Of a stretch of 31,197 bases of DNA, positions 7,637 through 15,965 are shown piece after piece; the stretch's first letter is position 1; the number at the start of each line of letters is the position of its first letter. The DNA is from URNF01 sp045634325 (lineage in GTDB: Bacteria > Bacillota > Clostridia > Oscillospirales > Acutalibacteraceae). The notes beneath the pieces were generated by a model. That model ran no database searches. It was given only the letters and a program-made list of their open reading frames with translations, and had not been told where the DNA came from. The translations under genes were made by a program, and so were the position numbers. The stretch spans positions 1 to 31,197 of the forward strand of contig JAZRAA010000049.1 of the NCBI GenBank assembly GCA_045634325.1, read 5' to 3'.

Positions 7637-7729
7637 GCGCGGTTTTCCGCGCGCGGCGGGATACAAACGCTGTATGCAAGTACGACACAATTTTCATGAA
7701 TAATTCTTCGTATCGCCTATGTGCGATAC
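7637..7729 (+). other. Structured rpsD-rpoA spacer with two hairpins
   Basis: The 133-nt spacer is the longest inside the ribosomal block. GCGCGG (7637-7642) pairs with CCGCGC (7647-7652) around TTTT, and GTATCGC (7710-7716) pairs perfectly with GCGATAC (7723-7729) around a six-base loop, just before the rpoA AAGGAGGG site (7737-7744). No convincing sigma-A promoter was seen. A leader that adjusts rpoA-rplQ translation or mRNA stability is possible (inference). Confidence 0.45.
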
Positions 7730-7749
7730 AGTAATAAGGAGGGTTTTAG

Positions 7750-8703
7750 ATGATTGAAATTGAGAAGCCCAGAATCGAAGCATTAGACCTCACTCCCGAC
7801 GGCACCTACGGCAAGTTCGTGATTGAACCGTTGGAAAGAGGCTACGGCACTACCCTCGGCAACAGCCTGCGTCGTGTGCTCCTCTCTTCTCTGCCGGGCG
7901 TCGCTGTCACATCTGTGAAGATTGACGGCATCCTGCACGAGTTCTCCACCATCAATGGTGTGAAAGAGGACGTCACCGAAATCATCCTCAACATGAAAGG
8001 CCTGACCGCAAAAATCAATGGCGACAGCGACAAAACTGTTTACATTGAAGCAGAAGGTCCTTGTGAGGTAACTGCCGGCTCCATCAAATGCGATAGTGAA
8101 GTGGAGATTTTGAATCCCGACATGCACATTGCCACTTTGGGCGAAGGTGCAAAACTGAGCATGGAAATCGGTTTGAGCAAAGGCAGAGGCTATGTTTCCG
8201 CTGAGTTGAACAAACAACAGATGGCACCTGTTATCGGTGTTATTCCGGTGGATTCCATCTATACGCCGGTCGTGAAGGTGAACTACAATGTAGAAAACAC
8301 CCGCGTTGGCCAGATTGTCGATTTCAACAAATTGACCATCGAAGTGTGGACCAACGGCACCATTAGTGCAAAAGAAGCCGTTTCTTTGGCGGCAAAAATC
8401 CTGATGGAACATCTGGATTTGTTTGTGGACCTGTCCGGCGATATGTATGCCGGCAGCCCCATCATGGTGAAGAAGGAAGACGACAAGAAAGACGGTCTGC
8501 TTGAAATGACCATCGAAGAACTTGATCTGTCTGTCCGCTCTTTCAACTGCTTGAAACGTGCCGGCATCAACACCGTGGGCGACCTCATCAACAAGACCGA
8601 AGAGGACATGATGAAGGTTCGCAATCTGGGTCGTAAATCCTTGGAAGAAGTCATCAACAAGTTGGCGTCTTTGGGATTTACCTTGAGCCAAGAAGAAGAA
8701 TAA
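7750..8703 (+). CDS. rpoA: DNA-directed RNA polymerase subunit alpha
   Basis: A 317-residue alpha subunit, normal in length. The N-terminal dimerisation and assembly domain has FVIEPLERGYGTTLGNSLRRVLLSS-type sequence near residues 24-48. After a flexible acidic linker (KKEDDKKDG), the alpha-CTD runs from about residue 255 (ELDLSVRSFNCLKRAGINTVGDL) to GRKSLEEV. The alpha-CTD binds UP elements and activators, relevant to the A/T-rich sequences upstream of the rRNA and rplM promoters here. Confidence 0.98.
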   Translation: MIEIEKPRIEALDLTPDGTYGKFVIEPLERGYGTTLGNSLRRVLLSSLPGVAVTSVKIDGILHEFSTINGVKEDVTEIILNMKGLTAKINGDSDKTVYIEAEGPCEVTAGSIKCDSEVEILNPDMHIATLGEGAKLSMEIGLSKGRGYVSAELNKQQMAPVIGVIPVDSIYTPVVKVNYNVENTRVGQIVDFNKLTIEVWTNGTISAKEAVSLAAKILMEHLDLFVDLSGDMYAGSPIMVKKEDDKKDGLLEMTIEELDLSVRSFNCLKRAGINTVGDLINKTEEDMMKVRNLGRKSLEEVINKLASLGFTLSQEEE

Positions 8704-8740
8704 GCTATTTTTGAAGAGTAGTTCAAAGGAGTGAATACAA

Positions 8741-9085
8741 ATGCCCGGAACCAGAAAGCTCGGCAGACCGACTGCTTCCCGTATGGCTATGCTGAGAGCT
8801 ATGGTGACTTTCCTGCTCGAGAACGGCAGAATTGAAACCACCGTCACCCGCGCCAAAGAAGTGCGCTCCATGGCGGAAAAAATGATTACCATCGCGAAGG
8901 AACCGACCCTCGCTAACAAACGCTTGGTTTACGCTTTCGTTACCAAAGAGGACGTTTGCAAAAAGCTGTTTGACGAAATTGCGCCCGCATACGCAGAGCG
9001 CAAAGGCGGTTATACCCGCATCATCAAAGTTGGCGCTCGTCGTGGCGACGCTGCTGAGATGGCTATCATTGAATTGGTGAAATAA
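8741..9085 (+). CDS. rplQ: 50S ribosomal protein L17
   Basis: A 114-residue protein near the exit tunnel. It begins MPGTRKLGRPTASRMAMLRAMVT, close to the typical L17 start, contains VTRAKEVRSMAEKMITIAKE, and ends RRGDAAEMAIIELVK. The ATG follows AAAGGAGTG. It is the last gene of the spc-alpha block; a strong terminator begins 16 nt after the stop. Confidence 0.97.
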   Translation: MPGTRKLGRPTASRMAMLRAMVTFLLENGRIETTVTRAKEVRSMAEKMITIAKEPTLANKRLVYAFVTKEDVCKKLFDEIAPAYAERKGGYTRIIKVGARRGDAAEMAIIELVK

Positions 9086-9100
9086 GTCATTCAATACACA

Positions 9101-9137
9101 AAGCCGTCATACCCTTGCGGGTATGACGGCTTTTTTT
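9101..9137. terminator. Intrinsic terminator after rplQ
   Basis: A perfect 14-bp stem (9101-9114 with 9119-9132) with a TTGC loop is followed by a T-run to 9137 on the plus strand. It ends the ribosomal block. It lies between convergent genes, and the minus-strand copy has only a short T-rich tail, so for rsmE it may act as a weaker terminator. Confidence 0.93.
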
Positions 9138-9149
9138 GTGTTTCAAAAT

Positions 9150-9869
9150 TTATTCCATATTATCCGTGAGCGCCATAATAGCAGACAGCGCCGCTATGGG
9201 AGCGGTCTCACACCGCAAAATACGAGGCCCCAGTGTCGCTATAGCGGCACCGCCTTGTCTTAACGTTTCAATTTCATCGGGAGCAATGCCACCCTCCGGC
9301 CCGATAAAAATGGAAACTTTATTTTGCAAACCGTTTGCAAGCGCGGTGAGTGGTTTGCCGCCGCATTCGTAAAATACAATTGTATTTTCCTGTTCCAAAC
9401 GTTGAGCCGCTTGATAAAACGTAATGGGGGACTCCACAATCGGTAAAATACCTCGTCCGCTTTGTCCTGCGGCTTCGTCGGCAATTTTTTGCCAACGAGC
9501 CGTTTTTTTATGGTCTCGTTCACTGGATTTGGCGATGCTGCGTGCGGTTACCACCGGCACTATCCGACAAACGCCCAACTCCACGCTTTTTTGAATAATC
9601 CATTCGAGTTTATCGCCTTTGGGCAAGCCTTGGTATAACGTGACCTGCACGGTGGGTTCGGATACGCTTTTTTGTCGTTTCATCACCTGTAATTCTACAG
9701 TTTCGGGAGAAACGGCAGTGAGTGCACAATAAAAATCCTCGCCTTTACCGTTACACACGGTAAGTTCGTCACCCACCTGCATCCGCAATGAACACGCAAT
9801 ATGCCGTGCATCCTGACCGCTAATGGTGAAGGTATCACCGTCGGCGTTTTCCAAAAAGAAACGGGGCAT
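9150..9869 (-). CDS. rsmE: 16S rRNA (uracil-1498-N3)-methyltransferase RsmE
   Basis: A 239-residue SPOUT-class methyltransferase that makes m3U1498 in 16S rRNA with S-adenosylmethionine. It begins MPRFFLENADGD, has a PUA-like N-terminal region with the DARHIACSLRMQVGDEL block (20-35), the EAAGQSGR motif (132-139), and the trefoil-knot motifs GPEGG (190-194) and LGPRILRCETA (213-223). Ribosome binding site GGGAGGG precedes the ATG. Only 12 nt separate it from prmA, so it is the last gene of the pflB-pflA-prmA-rsmE run. Confidence 0.95.
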   Translation of the reverse strand: MPRFFLENADGDTFTISGQDARHIACSLRMQVGDELTVCNGKGEDFYCALTAVSPETVELQVMKRQKSVSEPTVQVTLYQGLPKGDKLEWIIQKSVELGVCRIVPVVTARSIAKSSERDHKKTARWQKIADEAAGQSGRGILPIVESPITFYQAAQRLEQENTIVFYECGGKPLTALANGLQNKVSIFIGPEGGIAPDEIETLRQGGAAIATLGPRILRCETAPIAALSAIMALTDNME

Positions 9870-9881
9870 AAAATCCCTCCC

Positions 9882-10808
9882 TTATTTACCTTTGCATTGC
9901 AGACACACCCAGCCGTTGCTTTCGAAACGCTCGGTGACCGCAAAACCCGCCGCATCCAATGCGGGCAGAACGTCTTGTTCGCGGGAATCGATGATACCGG
10001 ATACCACGTAGGTGCCGCCGTCTTTGAGGAACGGACGCACCGCAGGGGATAGCATAATGATAGCATCCGCTACGATGTTGGCAACGATAACATCAAACTG
10101 CCCGTCCACCTTATCCACCAAATCGCCTTCGACGATGGTGTAGCGCGGGGACGTCATATCGTTTTCTTCGCCGTTTTCAATAGCAGTGCGCACGGCGAGT
10201 GGGTCAATGTCCACGCCCAGCGCACGATTGGCACCCAGTAACAGTGCCGCAATGGATAAAATACCACTGCCGCATCCGACATCTAACAGGTCACAACCCT
10301 TTGTGACGGTTTTTTCCAGTACCGATAACACCAGACGAGTGGTGTCGTGTCCACCGGTACCAAATGCCATACCGGGATCGATTTTGAGCACCTTTCTGCC
10401 GTCCCCTAACGCACCGGGCTGTTCCCACGTGGGGCAGATGAGCAGTTGTTCACCGACGACCAAGGGCTTGAAATATTTTTTCCAGTTATTCGCCCAATCT
10501 TCTTCCCGCACCTCGTTAGATTGCACCGTGTGGGTGATGCCTTCGGCAGATAACCGTTCGGACAGAAATGCCACGGCTTCGGCGGGAGACTCGGCAGGGT
10601 CGATATACAAATGAATAATCGAATGACAGCGATCCCGTGCAAGCAATTCCTCATCAATCAAATCGATGTGCGCAATTTCCCGTGCGCCTTGCTCCAAATC
10701 GCTGTAATCTTCAATATAGATGCCATACGGCACCGCCATATTGGCAATCGCCGCCGCCACTTCCGTATCGGCAGTGGGGACGAGCAAAGTAATTTCGGTC
10801 CAATCCAT
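9882..10808 (-). CDS. prmA: Ribosomal protein L11 methyltransferase PrmA
   Basis: A 308-residue class I SAM methyltransferase that methylates ribosomal protein L11. An N-terminal substrate-recognition domain (MDWTEITLLVPT onward) leads to the PrmA signature DPGMAFGTGGHDTT (144-157) and SAM motif I DVGCGSG (176-182). AAGGAG precedes the ATG. It starts 13 nt after pflA and is followed closely by rsmE; the prmA-rsmE pair is common in Firmicutes, but placement behind pflBA is less expected. Confidence 0.96.
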   Translation of the reverse strand: MDWTEITLLVPTADTEVAAAIANMAVPYGIYIEDYSDLEQGAREIAHIDLIDEELLARDRCHSIIHLYIDPAESPAEAVAFLSERLSAEGITHTVQSNEVREEDWANNWKKYFKPLVVGEQLLICPTWEQPGALGDGRKVLKIDPGMAFGTGGHDTTRLVLSVLEKTVTKGCDLLDVGCGSGILSIAALLLGANRALGVDIDPLAVRTAIENGEENDMTSPRYTIVEGDLVDKVDGQFDVIVANIVADAIIMLSPAVRPFLKDGGTYVVSGIIDSREQDVLPALDAAGFAVTERFESNGWVCLQCKGK

Positions 10809-10821
10809 AGATGACTCCTTT

Positions 10822-11544
10822 TTATGCGTAATCCCCTAACAACACACGCAAAGATTGCATGGTAGCTGCGTCGGGAGTGGGCAGGTGGGCAAACGGGAAG
10901 GCTAATCCTAACTGATCGTATTTCACTTGACAGATTTTCTTGAAAGGCAACAACTCCACCTTGCCCACCACCGTGTGTTCCTCTGCGATATGGCGCAAAG
11001 CATCGATGTTTTCCTTTGTATCGTTCAAGGTGGGGATAATCACCTGTCGCAAGGTGGTGGGGATACCTTGTTGTTGCAAATACTTTAAAAATGCGAGCGG
11101 CTTTTCCATATCACAACCGACGTGTGCGGTATACAGCGCTTTGTTCGTGTATTTGATGTCCAACAACACCCTATCACAGTGTGTGAGCGCCGCTTTCACC
11201 GCATCGTTTAACACGCATCCTGCGGTATCCACACAGGTGTTGATGCCGTTTTGGTGGCAAAGTGCGAATACCTGTTTGCAAAAGATGGGTTGCAAAAGCG
11301 GCTCACCGCCCGAAAGGGTGAGACCGCCTGCGTTGCCAAAATATGATTTATAACGTACCGCTTTTTCAACCAGTTGCTCTGCGGTTACGGCGTCGCCACC
11401 GCCAAAATCCCACGTATCCGGATTGTGACAGCAACCGCACCGCAAAGGACATCCTTGTAAAAATGCCACAAACCGCACACCCGGCCCATCCAGCGTCCCC
11501 ATCGATTGAATGGAATGGATATGCCCTACAACCGTTTTACTCAT
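10822..11544 (-). CDS. pflA: Pyruvate formate-lyase activating enzyme
   Basis: A 240-residue radical SAM enzyme that installs the glycyl radical in PflB. The [4Fe-4S] ligands are the CX3CX2C set C32, C36 and C39 in GCPLRCGCCHNPDTW, followed by LTLSGGEPLLQP, the GGE motif of SAM binding. Its ATG overlaps the pflB stop by four bases (ATGA, 11541-11544), implying translational coupling with its substrate protein. Confidence 0.96.
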   Translation of the reverse strand: MSKTVVGHIHSIQSMGTLDGPGVRFVAFLQGCPLRCGCCHNPDTWDFGGGDAVTAEQLVEKAVRYKSYFGNAGGLTLSGGEPLLQPIFCKQVFALCHQNGINTCVDTAGCVLNDAVKAALTHCDRVLLDIKYTNKALYTAHVGCDMEKPLAFLKYLQQQGIPTTLRQVIIPTLNDTKENIDALRHIAEEHTVVGKVELLPFKKICQVKYDQLGLAFPFAHLPTPDAATMQSLRVLLGDYA

Positions 11545-13772
11545 ATCGTTTCGTGGAAGGTACGGCTGATAACTTCACGTTGTTGTTCCTTGGACAACTT
11601 GTGGAAGTTTACGGCATAACCGGACACACGGATGGTGAGGTTGGGATAGCTTTCCGGATCCTCATATGCTTTCATCAGCGTTTCACGGTTTAATACGTTG
11701 ACGTTGATGTGATGTGCACCTTTGCTGAAATAGCCGTCCAGAATGGAAACCAAGTTACCCACTCTTTCTTCTTCATCTCTGCCGAGTGCTTCGGGGGTGA
11801 TGGAGAAGGTGTTGGAAATACCGTCACGGCAATCATTGAAATCGAGTTTGGCAACCGAGTTCAAGGATGCGAGCGCACCATTTTGCTCACGGTTGTGCAT
11901 CGGGTTAGCACCCGGCGCAAACGCCATGCCCGCTTTTCTGCCATCGGGGGTAGCACCTGTGTTTTTACCGTACATCACGTTGGAGGTGATGGTCAGCACC
12001 GACAGGGTGTGGATAGATTCACGATAAGAGGGGGTTCTGCGCAATTCCGTAATCATACGGTGGCACAAATCTTTCGCAATCATGTCCACGTTGTCGTCAT
12101 CGTTACCGAATTTCGGGAACTCGCCGACCGTTTCAAAATCGACAATGAAACCTTCTTCGTTTTTGATGGGACGGACGTTTGCAAAACGAATGGCACTCAG
12201 CGAGTCAGCCGCAACCGACAAGCCGGCAATACCAAACGCCATAAATCTGTCGACGTAGGTATCGTGCAACGCCATTTGGATTTTTTCATAGGCATATTTG
12301 TCGTGCATATAGTGGATGACGTTCATGGTGTTGACATACAGGTGTGCGAGCCACGTGATGTAGATGTCCAATCTTTCCATGACGTCTTCATAGTTGAGTT
12401 TGCGTCCGGAGATGACAGGCATCTGCGGGCCGATATGCATATCGCTTTCGGCATCGTAACCGCCGTTCAAGGCAATGAGCAACAATTTGGGCAGGTTGCA
12501 ACGAGCGCCAAAGAACTGCATTTGTTTGCCCACACGCATAGCGGACACACAGCAAGCAATGGCATAGTCGTCGCCATACAGCGGACGCATCACGTCGTCG
12601 CTCTCGTACTGAATGGAATCGGTGTCTGCAGAAACTTTTGCGCAGTAGCGTTTAAAGTTCTCGGGCAGGCTGGTGGACCACAAAATGGTGAGGTTCGGTT
12701 CGGGGGAGGGGCCCAAGGTATACAAGGTGTTGAGCATACGGAACGAGGTTTTGGAAACCAGCGTTCTGCCGTCTTCGCCCATACCGCCTTCCACTTCGGT
12801 AATCCACATGGGGTCGCCGCCGAACAAATCGTTGTATTCGGGGGTACGCAGATGGCGTGCCATACGCAGTTTCATGACGAAATCGTCGATGAGTTCTTGT
12901 GCGGTTTCTTCGGTCAACAAACCACGATGCAAATCACGTTCAATATACACGTCAAAGAAGGTGCTCACTCTGCCCAACGACATAGCGGCGCCGTTTTGTT
13001 CTTTGATAGCCGCCAGATAGGCGAAGTAGGTCCATTGAATGGCTTCTTTTGCGGTCTGTGCAGGGCCGCTGATGTCATAGCCGTACATCTGTGCCATTTC
13101 TTTGAGCAGTCCTAAGAATTTAATCTGTGCGGTCAGCTCTTGGCTCAGACGGATACGGGGAGAATCGAAAACGCCGTCAAACAGCGCATCTTTATCTGCT
13201 TGTTTTTGTTCAATCAAGCGGTCCACACCGTACAATGCGACACGGCGATAGTCACCGATGATACGGCCACGGCCATACGCATCCGGTAAACCGGTGATGA
13301 CGTGGCTCTTGCGTGCGGCACGCATTTCGGCAGTGTATGCACTGAACACACCATCGTTGTGGGTGGTGCGGTATTTGAATGCACGCTCAATTTTGTCACT
13401 CAACTCATAACCGTATGCTTTGCAAGCCTGACGTGCCATACGGATACCGCCGAAGGGGTTGACACCACGGCGCAGCGGTGCATCGGTCTGCAAACCGACA
13501 ATCAGTTCATTGTCCTTGTCCAGATAGCCGGGGGCATACGCAGTCAGCGAAGTGACGGTTTCGGTATCGATATCCAAAACACCGCCATTCTGGCGTTCTT
13601 GTTTGAACAGGTCGTTGAGCTTGTCCATCAACTTGGTGGTACGTGCGGTAGGGCCCGCCAAGAACGAGGCATCACCTTCGTACTCTTTGTAGTTGGTCTG
13701 GATAAAATCACGCACGTTAATGCTGTCGCACCATACGCCCGCCTTAAAACCGTTCCATTGTGTAAATCTCAT
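11541..13772 (-). CDS. pflB: Formate C-acetyltransferase (pyruvate formate-lyase)
   Basis: A 743-residue glycyl-radical enzyme that converts pyruvate + CoA to acetyl-CoA + formate under anaerobic conditions. The paired catalytic cysteines are C407-C408 (IACCVSAMRVGKQ) and the radical glycine is G718 in RVSGYAVNF. The frame is open back to 13859, but GGAGGA at 13781-13786 and the family start MRFTQWNGFKAGVW fix the ATG at 13772. An extension would also run through the riboswitch terminator. It leads the pflB-pflA-prmA-rsmE unit under a ZTP riboswitch. Formate feeds 10-formyl-THF and purine synthesis, which explains the control. Confidence 0.97.
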   Translation of the reverse strand: MRFTQWNGFKAGVWCDSINVRDFIQTNYKEYEGDASFLAGPTARTTKLMDKLNDLFKQERQNGGVLDIDTETVTSLTAYAPGYLDKDNELIVGLQTDAPLRRGVNPFGGIRMARQACKAYGYELSDKIERAFKYRTTHNDGVFSAYTAEMRAARKSHVITGLPDAYGRGRIIGDYRRVALYGVDRLIEQKQADKDALFDGVFDSPRIRLSQELTAQIKFLGLLKEMAQMYGYDISGPAQTAKEAIQWTYFAYLAAIKEQNGAAMSLGRVSTFFDVYIERDLHRGLLTEETAQELIDDFVMKLRMARHLRTPEYNDLFGGDPMWITEVEGGMGEDGRTLVSKTSFRMLNTLYTLGPSPEPNLTILWSTSLPENFKRYCAKVSADTDSIQYESDDVMRPLYGDDYAIACCVSAMRVGKQMQFFGARCNLPKLLLIALNGGYDAESDMHIGPQMPVISGRKLNYEDVMERLDIYITWLAHLYVNTMNVIHYMHDKYAYEKIQMALHDTYVDRFMAFGIAGLSVAADSLSAIRFANVRPIKNEEGFIVDFETVGEFPKFGNDDDNVDMIAKDLCHRMITELRRTPSYRESIHTLSVLTITSNVMYGKNTGATPDGRKAGMAFAPGANPMHNREQNGALASLNSVAKLDFNDCRDGISNTFSITPEALGRDEEERVGNLVSILDGYFSKGAHHINVNVLNRETLMKAYEDPESYPNLTIRVSGYAVNFHKLSKEQQREVISRTFHETI

Positions 13773-13802
13773 AAAAACATTCCTCCATAAAAAGTTCAAA
13801 CG

Positions 13803-13834
13803 AAAAGGGCAAATCAGCGGATGCTGATTTGCCC
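13803..13834 (-). terminator. Riboswitch expression platform: intrinsic terminator before pflB
   Basis: On the minus strand, GGGCAAATCAGC (13834-13823) pairs perfectly with GCTGATTTGCCC (13818-13807) around a four-base loop and is followed by TTTTCG. Its 5' arm includes the GGCA that forms the 3' strand of aptamer helix P3 (13833-13830), so aptamer and terminator are mutually exclusive. Ligand binding should therefore switch pflB on. It lies about 20 nt before the pflB ribosome binding site. Confidence 0.88.
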
Positions 13835-13903
13835 AGACGGTCGGCATAATCCTCTTCATACTTCACCGCAGTTCTCTGCGTCATCCGTCAGTCATATGAA
13901 GAG
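13830..13903 (-). promoter_or_regulatory. ZTP riboswitch (pfl RNA motif) controlling pflB
   Basis: Read on the minus strand: P1 CTCTTCATA (13903-13895) pairs with TATGAAGAG (13860-13852), 9 bp without mismatch. Inside it lie the conserved J1/2 GACTGACGG, a P2 hairpin CGCAG-AGAA-CTGCG and a purine-rich J2/1. After a short linker comes P3, TGCC-GACCGTCTG-GGCA (13846-13830), with the family's CCGNCUGGGCA signature. GACGG in J1/2 can pair with CCGTC in the P3 loop, the ZTP pseudoknot. The predicted transcript starts at about the first base of P1. ZTP/ZMP accumulates when 10-formyl-THF is short; turning on formate production answers that. The J2/1 differs a little from consensus. Confidence 0.88.
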
Positions 13904-13910
13904 CATTTAT

Positions 13911-13939
13911 ATTCTATATGATAATACTGCTTTTGTCAA
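13911..13939 (-). promoter_or_regulatory. Sigma-A promoter of the pflB operon
   Basis: On the minus strand a perfect -35 TTGACA (13939-13934) is separated by 17 bp from -10 TAGAAT (13916-13911, five of six). The start is expected near 13904, at the beginning of the riboswitch. The A/T-rich stretch up to lepA (13940-14020) contains no gene; a 7-bp inverted repeat at 13989-14006 follows lepA but lacks a U-run, so lepA read-through into the pfl unit cannot be excluded. Confidence 0.85.
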
Positions 13940-14020
13940 TACTATTTTTTACAAAAAATCACAATATATGTGTTTTTTTGCGTTTTTAACCACAATATGT
14001 TGTGGTGCATGCAGAATTTT

Positions 14021-15826
14021 TTATTCGTCCAGTTTGAGCACGGCCATAAACGCCTCTTGCGGCACCTCTACGCTGCCGAGTTGGCGCATACGTTTCTTGC
14101 CTTCTTTTTGTTTTTCCAGCAATTTTTTCTTACGGGTGATATCGCCGCCGTAGCATTTGGCAAGCACGTCTTTGCGTACCGCACGCACTGTTTCTCTGGC
14201 GATAACTTTACCGCCGATAGCGGCTTGCACCGGCACTTCGAACAACTGGCGCGGGATATTGTCTTTGAGCTTTTCGCACAAACGTCTGCCGCGACTGTAT
14301 GCGTTGTCTGCAAACACGATAAAGGATAGCGCGTCCACCACTTCGCCGTTTAACAGAATGTCCAACTTGACAAGGTTGGAGGGACGGTATCCCAAAATCT
14401 CGTAATCGAAACTCGCATACCCTTTGGTGCGGGATTTGAGTGCATCAAAGAAGTCATACACGATTTCGTTGAGCGGGAGTTCATAGTGAATGTCCACACG
14501 AGTGGGGTCGAGGTATTTCATATCCTTGAACACACCACGCCGTTGCTGACACAGTTCCATGATATTACCAACATAGTCGTTGGGGGCAAGGATATGTGCG
14601 GTGGCAATCGGTTCTTCAGCCGATTGGATACTGCCTGCGTCGGGGAAGTTGGTGGGGTTGTCGATTTCGATAACCTCGCCGTCGGTGGTGGTAATACGGT
14701 AGATAACGCTGGGTGCGGTGGTGATGAGGTCCAAGTCATACTCACGTTCCAAGCGTTCTTGGATGATTTCCATGTGCAACAACCCTAAAAACCCGCAACG
14801 GAAACCAAAGCCTAGTGCTACCGACGTTTCGGGCTCAAAGGTGAGGGAGGCATCGTTTAATTGCAACCGTTCCAATGCTTCTCGCAAATCTTGATAATGT
14901 GCGCCGTCGGCGGGGAAAATACCGCAGTACACCATCGGATTGGCTTTGCGATAGCCGGGAAGTGCTTGGGCGGCGGGGCGGTTTGCGAGCGTCACCGTAT
15001 CGCCCACACGTGCATCGCCCACCGTTTTGATGGAAGCGGCAATATAGCCCACTTCACCCGCAGACAGACTGTCGCACGGGTCGAGTTTACCGGGACGCAT
15101 GTGTCCCACTTCCACTACGTCAAATGTGGCGCCGGTCGCCATCATTTTGATGGTGTCACCCGCTTTGAGCGTACCTTCTTTGACGCGGATATACACGATA
15201 ACGCCACGATAACTGTCGTAGTAACTGTCAAAAATCAGTGCTTGCAACGGTGCGGTTTCATCTCCCTTAGGAGCGGGCACCTGTTCGACGATGGCATCCA
15301 AAACCGCCTCAATGTTGATGCCGTTTTTAGCGGAAATAAACGGTGCATTGGAGGCGTCAATGCCCACCACGTCTTCGATTTCTTGTTGCACACGTTCAGG
15401 GTCGGCGGAGGGCAGGTCGATTTTGTTGATGACCGGCACGATTTCCAAATCGTGTTCCGCCGCCAGATAGGTGTTGGCGAGGGTTTGCGCTTCAATGCCT
15501 TGGGAGGCATCTACAATCAGCAATGCACCTTCGCACGCAGCGAGCGAGCGGGACACTTCATAGCCAAAGTCCACGTGACCGGGGGTGTCGATTAAATTAA
15601 AGGTGTATTCTTGTCCGTCGGCAGTGCGGTGGGTCATGGTAACGGCGTGCGCCTTGATGGTGATGCCGCGTTCACGCTCCAAATCCATGCTGTCCAGCAA
15701 CTGTTCTTCCATATCTCTGAGCGCCACTGCTTGCGTTTTTTCTAAAATGCGGTCTGCAAGGGTGGATTTACCGTGGTCGATATGGGCGATAATACAAAAA
15801 TTTCGGATATTGTCTCTCGAAATCAT
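14021..15826 (-). CDS. lepA: Elongation factor 4 (LepA GTPase)
   Basis: A 601-residue translational GTPase thought to help ribosome biogenesis and initiation. The G1 loop AHIDHGKST is at 14-22, the G3 motif DTPGH follows in LIDTPGHVDFGYEVSRSL, and NKID supplies G4. The LepA-specific C-terminal domain ends in a basic helix (RKKKLLEKQKEGKKRMRQ). The frame is open to 15865, but that codon lies upstream of the predicted transcription start. The ATG at 15826, after a GAGGT at about 12 bases, gives the standard MISRDNIRNFCIIAHIDHG. Confidence 0.96.
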   Translation of the reverse strand: MISRDNIRNFCIIAHIDHGKSTLADRILEKTQAVALRDMEEQLLDSMDLERERGITIKAHAVTMTHRTADGQEYTFNLIDTPGHVDFGYEVSRSLAACEGALLIVDASQGIEAQTLANTYLAAEHDLEIVPVINKIDLPSADPERVQQEIEDVVGIDASNAPFISAKNGINIEAVLDAIVEQVPAPKGDETAPLQALIFDSYYDSYRGVIVYIRVKEGTLKAGDTIKMMATGATFDVVEVGHMRPGKLDPCDSLSAGEVGYIAASIKTVGDARVGDTVTLANRPAAQALPGYRKANPMVYCGIFPADGAHYQDLREALERLQLNDASLTFEPETSVALGFGFRCGFLGLLHMEIIQERLEREYDLDLITTAPSVIYRITTTDGEVIEIDNPTNFPDAGSIQSAEEPIATAHILAPNDYVGNIMELCQQRRGVFKDMKYLDPTRVDIHYELPLNEIVYDFFDALKSRTKGYASFDYEILGYRPSNLVKLDILLNGEVVDALSFIVFADNAYSRGRRLCEKLKDNIPRQLFEVPVQAAIGGKVIARETVRAVRKDVLAKCYGGDITRKKKLLEKQKEGKKRMRQLGSVEVPQEAFMAVLKLDE

Positions 15827-15860
15827 AAAAGCGTCTACCTCACTCGTCATAATCGTTATT

Positions 15861-15890
15861 ATCATACCATATACCCGCCCACACTGGCAA
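15861..15890 (-). promoter_or_regulatory. Sigma-A promoter of lepA
   Basis: On the minus strand -35 TTGCCA (15890-15885) and -10 TATGAT (15866-15861) are 18 bp apart; each matches consensus in five of six positions. The predicted start near 15854 excludes the in-frame codon at 15865 as the lepA initiator. It is divergent from the promoter at 15907. Confidence 0.65.
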
Positions 15891-15906
15891 GAAAAACTTG
15901 TGTGTA

Positions 15907-15935
15907 TTGCAATATTTGACGGGATATGCTATATT
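15907..15935 (+). promoter_or_regulatory. Sigma-A promoter of the HD-domain gene
   Basis: -35 TTGCAA (15907-15912), 17-bp spacer, -10 TATATT (15930-15935, five of six). The start is expected near 15942, about 24 nt before the ATG at 15966. The three downstream genes have no other visible promoter and probably share it. Confidence 0.6.
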
Positions 15936-15965
15936 GGTGGTATTCTATAGAAATGAAGGTGCCGT

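Noticed and set aside
7783..8919. Open frame of 378 codons on the minus strand
   Set aside because: Antisense to rpoA and rplQ. Composition (many His, Gln and Phe) is typical of a shadow frame.
11709..13115. Open frame of 468 codons on the plus strand
   Set aside because: It lies wholly antisense to pflB, whose motifs and start are certain. Its product has no recognisable domain and comes from third-position bias of the real gene.
13989..14006. Palindrome ACCACAA-TATG-TTGTGGT considered as the lepA terminator
   Set aside because: The stem is AT-rich and no U-run follows on the minus strand (TAAAAACG). A weaker 4-bp stem near 13961-13973 has a T-run but is too short to claim.
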